Assembly (NCBI GenBank): GCA_900539675.1
Contig: UQDJ01000017.1
Coordinates: 1-32,997 of the forward strand
Length of the DNA: 32,997 bases
Source of the DNA: an uncultured Coriobacteriaceae bacterium
Lineage (GTDB): Bacteria > Actinomycetota > Coriobacteriia > Coriobacteriales > Eggerthellaceae
Direction: 5' to 3'
In this document: positions 31,819 to 32,997 of the stretch, one piece after another
Numbering within the stretch: position 1 is the first letter of the stretch
Layout: each line of letters opens with the position of its first letter
Translations under genes and position numbers: made by a program
The notes under the pieces: generated by a model
What the model was told of the DNA's origin: nothing
Databases searched by the model: none
The model's input: the letters and a program-made list of their open reading frames with translations, nothing else

Positions 31819-31854
31819 ACCTATAAGCCCCCTGATGGGCAGGGGCTTATAGGT
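31819..31854. other. Strong hairpin downstream of marR
   Basis: ACCTATAAGCCCC (31819-31831) pairs perfectly over 13 bases with GGGGCTTATAGGT (31842-31854). No T-run follows on either strand, so its role is unclear. It may be the folded start of the adjacent 41-bp repeats, which contain the same CTTATAG-like text. Confidence 0.6.
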
Positions 31855-31932
31855 GCTCAAGACTTATACGTCTTTTTTCAGGCAGGGGAGCAGGTGCGCA
31901 AGACCTATAGCTTTCTTGTAGGCAGAGGGAGC
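31851..31932 (+). repeat. 41-bp tandem repeat, two copies
   Basis: Copies at 31851-31891 and 31892-31932 start AGGTGCTCAAGAC and AGGTGCGCAAGAC and end GGCAGGGGAGC and GGCAGAGGGAGC. They lie between marR and the tRNA gene. Confidence 0.8.
31859..31878 (+). terminator. Probable terminator of marR
   Basis: AAGAC (31859-31863) pairs with GTCTT (31870-31874), leading into six T. The stem is short but is preceded by the strong hairpin at 31819-31854. Confidence 0.45.
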
Positions 31933-31940
31933 ACGGATAC

Positions 31941-31984
31941 GCCAAAATAGAAAAACAACCGCCAGGGTATTCCTAGCGGTTGTT
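31941..31984 (-). terminator. Rho-independent terminator of the tRNA-Lys gene
   Basis: AACAACCGC (31954-31962) pairs with GCGGTTGTT (31976-31984), extended by AGG/CCT after one mismatch. Read on the - strand the stem is followed by TTTTTCTATTTT. It begins about 13 bases beyond the tRNA 3' end. Confidence 0.8.
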
Positions 31985-31996
31985 GTGCGTTTAGAG

Positions 31997-32072
31997 TGGT
32001 GCGCCGTGAGGGAATCGAACCCGCGACCTTGGGATTAAAAGTCCCCTGCTCTACCAACTGAGCTAACGGCGC
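31997..32072 (-). tRNA. tRNA-Lys (anticodon UUU)
   Basis: The 76-nt - strand transcript folds as a normal tRNA. It has a seven-pair acceptor stem starting GCGCCGT and an encoded CCA at 31997-31999. The D-arm reads AGCTCAGTTGGTAGAGC, the anticodon loop CTTTTAA with anticodon TTT, and the T-arm GCGGGTTCGATTCCC. It reads AAA and AAG lysine codons. It has its own promoter and terminator and is not part of a tRNA cluster within the window. Confidence 0.97.
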
Positions 32073-32468
32073 ATAGATGGATGCATCGCTTTAGTGCGAG
32101 CAATCAAGTATTGTACTGATGTATGGGCCTTTGGTCAATCCATAACGGGAATAAACAAAGCACAAAGCGCCCTCAAAAGGAGCATCGCACGCTCTTTTTA
32201 TTACCACATGGTTTCAAAAAGAGTGAATATTGCTGCACGATTTCACGTTTACGTCACGTGAGTTACAAGCTCGTGTTCGTCCGATTAAGTCAACCTGCCT
32301 GACAGCGCAAAAGAAAATCAGCGTCCTACAATACGGATATCGAAGTTCAAAGGCGAATTTTGATCAATGAGGCTCAATGGCGAGTCACTTATTATTCGAA
32401 GGCTTATGTACGCCCTTCACTGAGAGGGACGCAAACTGGGCCAATTATTGACGAAGGAAGTGATCGCT
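32073..32468. other. Intergenic region between tRNA-Lys and the APC permease
   Basis: It contains the tRNA promoter, a stem AAAAGGAGC (32175-32183) / GCTCTTTTT (32191-32199) that could end transcription in either direction, and a 19-bp dyad TCACGT-TTACGTC-ACGTGA at 32243-32261, a possible operator of the permease. I saw no protein gene. Confidence 0.55.
32110..32138 (-). promoter_or_regulatory. Promoter of tRNA-Lys
   Basis: On the - strand TTGACC (32138-32133) and TACAAT (32115-32110) are 17 bases apart, each matching consensus in five of six positions. Transcription would begin near 32103, about 30 bases before the tRNA. Confidence 0.8.
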
Positions 32469-32997
32469 TTGAATCCTCCAATGAGATCAAGCGCTCAGGT
32501 GGCACCGCAAGCAGGTGTGATAACAACCCCCAGAGATAGTAGTAAGGAATATTTCGCCAAGCGTTCACTTAAGAAGGGCGCTGTAAGTTGGTTCATGCTG
32601 ATGAGCTTGGGTGTTGCCTATGTTGTTTCAGGTGACTATTCAGGCTGGAATTACGGCATGGAATATGGTGGCTGGATGGGCATGGTTATTGCCTTTGTGG
32701 TGATGGGGGCCATGTATTTATTCATGGTGTTTGGCCTTGCCGAAATGTCATCGGCCATGCCTACGGCTGGTGCAGGTTATGGTTTTGCTCGTCGTGCAAT
32801 GGGAAAATTTGGTGGCGCGCTAACGGGTTTTGCCATCCTGATGGAATACACCATTTGTCCAGCAGCGGTTTCTCTTTTCATTTCAGCGTACATTCATAAC
32901 TTAGGACTTTTTGCTGATGTTCCCACGGTGGCAATCTTGGCGGTCTTTTACGTTTTGTTTGTAGGTATTAACTTAGCTGGCGTAGGCGAAGCCCTAA
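32469..32997 (+). CDS. APC-family permease, ethanolamine-permease-like, N-terminal part (runs off window)
   Basis: The frame is open to the window end (176 codons from a TTG at 32469). After a polar N-terminus and KRSLKKGAVSW, four to five membrane helices are visible. The motif GDYSGWNYGMEYGGWMGM, then AEMSSAMPTAGAGYGFARRAMGKFGG and the helix LTGFAILMEYTICPA, are those of the Eat subgroup of the amino acid-polyamine-organocation superfamily, which imports ethanolamine; an amino-acid substrate is also possible. AAGGAAG lies about eight bases before the TTG, whereas the in-frame ATG at 32481 is 21 bases away and GTG 32460 overlaps the site, so TTG is preferred. No eut genes are in the window. 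Confidence 0.82.
   Translation, partial: MNPPMRSSAQVAPQAGVITTPRDSSKEYFAKRSLKKGAVSWFMLMSLGVAYVVSGDYSGWNYGMEYGGWMGMVIAFVVMGAMYLFMVFGLAEMSSAMPTAGAGYGFARRAMGKFGGALTGFAILMEYTICPAAVSLFISAYIHNLGLFADVPTVAILAVFYVLFVGINLAGVGEAL

Overview
The window is one contiguous bacterial chromosome segment of moderate G+C content, encoded almost entirely on the + strand. Gene content and sequence style suggest an actinobacterium of the Coriobacteriia (Eggerthellales/Coriobacteriales; a Cryptobacterium- or Eggerthella-like anaerobe is the best guess). The reasons are amino-acid uptake and amino-acid metabolism genes, a type III glutamine synthetase, a YerC/TrpR-like protein, a very large sortase-anchored surface protein built from DUF285, InlB-B, Ig-like and SHIRT-like modules, and small leaders. 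The taxonomic call is inference; no rRNA is present. The two outermost genes, a polytopic membrane transporter on the left (- strand) and an ethanolamine-permease-like APC transporter on the right (+ strand), run off the window.

Layout. 1-4.2 kb: partial permease, a candidate small RNA with its own terminator, three copies of an AAACATGTTCAA operator-like motif, a DMT/EamA exporter that looks leaderless, a 0.75-kb non-coding stretch full of GGGG-loop hairpins, and a LysR regulator followed by 26-bp tandem repeats. 4.2-8.9 kb: type III glutamine synthetase (glnN type), a small alarmone synthetase of the RelQ/YjbM kind, a branched-chain aminotransferase (ilvE) behind an 18-bp palindrome, and a YerC/TrpR-like DNA-binding protein. 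9.0-12.4 kb: a polar amino-acid ABC importer operon (lipoprotein SBP, permease with an extra secreted N-terminal domain, ATPase). 12.4-18.5 kb: a decayed ATPase fragment and a 1861-residue LPXTG-like surface protein. 18.5-26.9 kb: M18 aminopeptidase, an IMP dehydrogenase strikingly like the parabasalid (Tritrichomonas) enzyme, a secreted PcsB-like coiled-coil/RlpA-like barrel protein, leuS, and a SanA-type DUF218 protein. 26.9-28.5 kb: a D-2-hydroxyacid dehydrogenase and a convergent YfcE-like phosphodiesterase. 28.7-31.7 kb: an efflux cassette of a 14-TM MFS pump, a lipoprotein and a MarR-type regulator. 32.0-33.0 kb: tRNA-Lys(UUU) on the - strand with a clear promoter and terminator, then the partial APC permease.

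The most unusual item is the MFS pump at 28705-30567. After its last membrane helix it carries a Q/P/S-rich linker and a C-terminal domain that reads as a RelB/DinJ-type ribbon-helix-helix antitoxin. Its promoter region holds two copies of a direct repeat built round GACCGAAATCRGTC, the second nested in a near-perfect dyad that reaches the ribosome binding site. This is a possible membrane-tethered DNA-binding or toxin-neutralising pump. The second theme is that many genes end in, or are followed by, short degenerate tandem repeats. Unit sequence and length differ at each site, several start at or next to the stop codon, and in the ABC permease similar repeats lie inside both ends of the reading frame.
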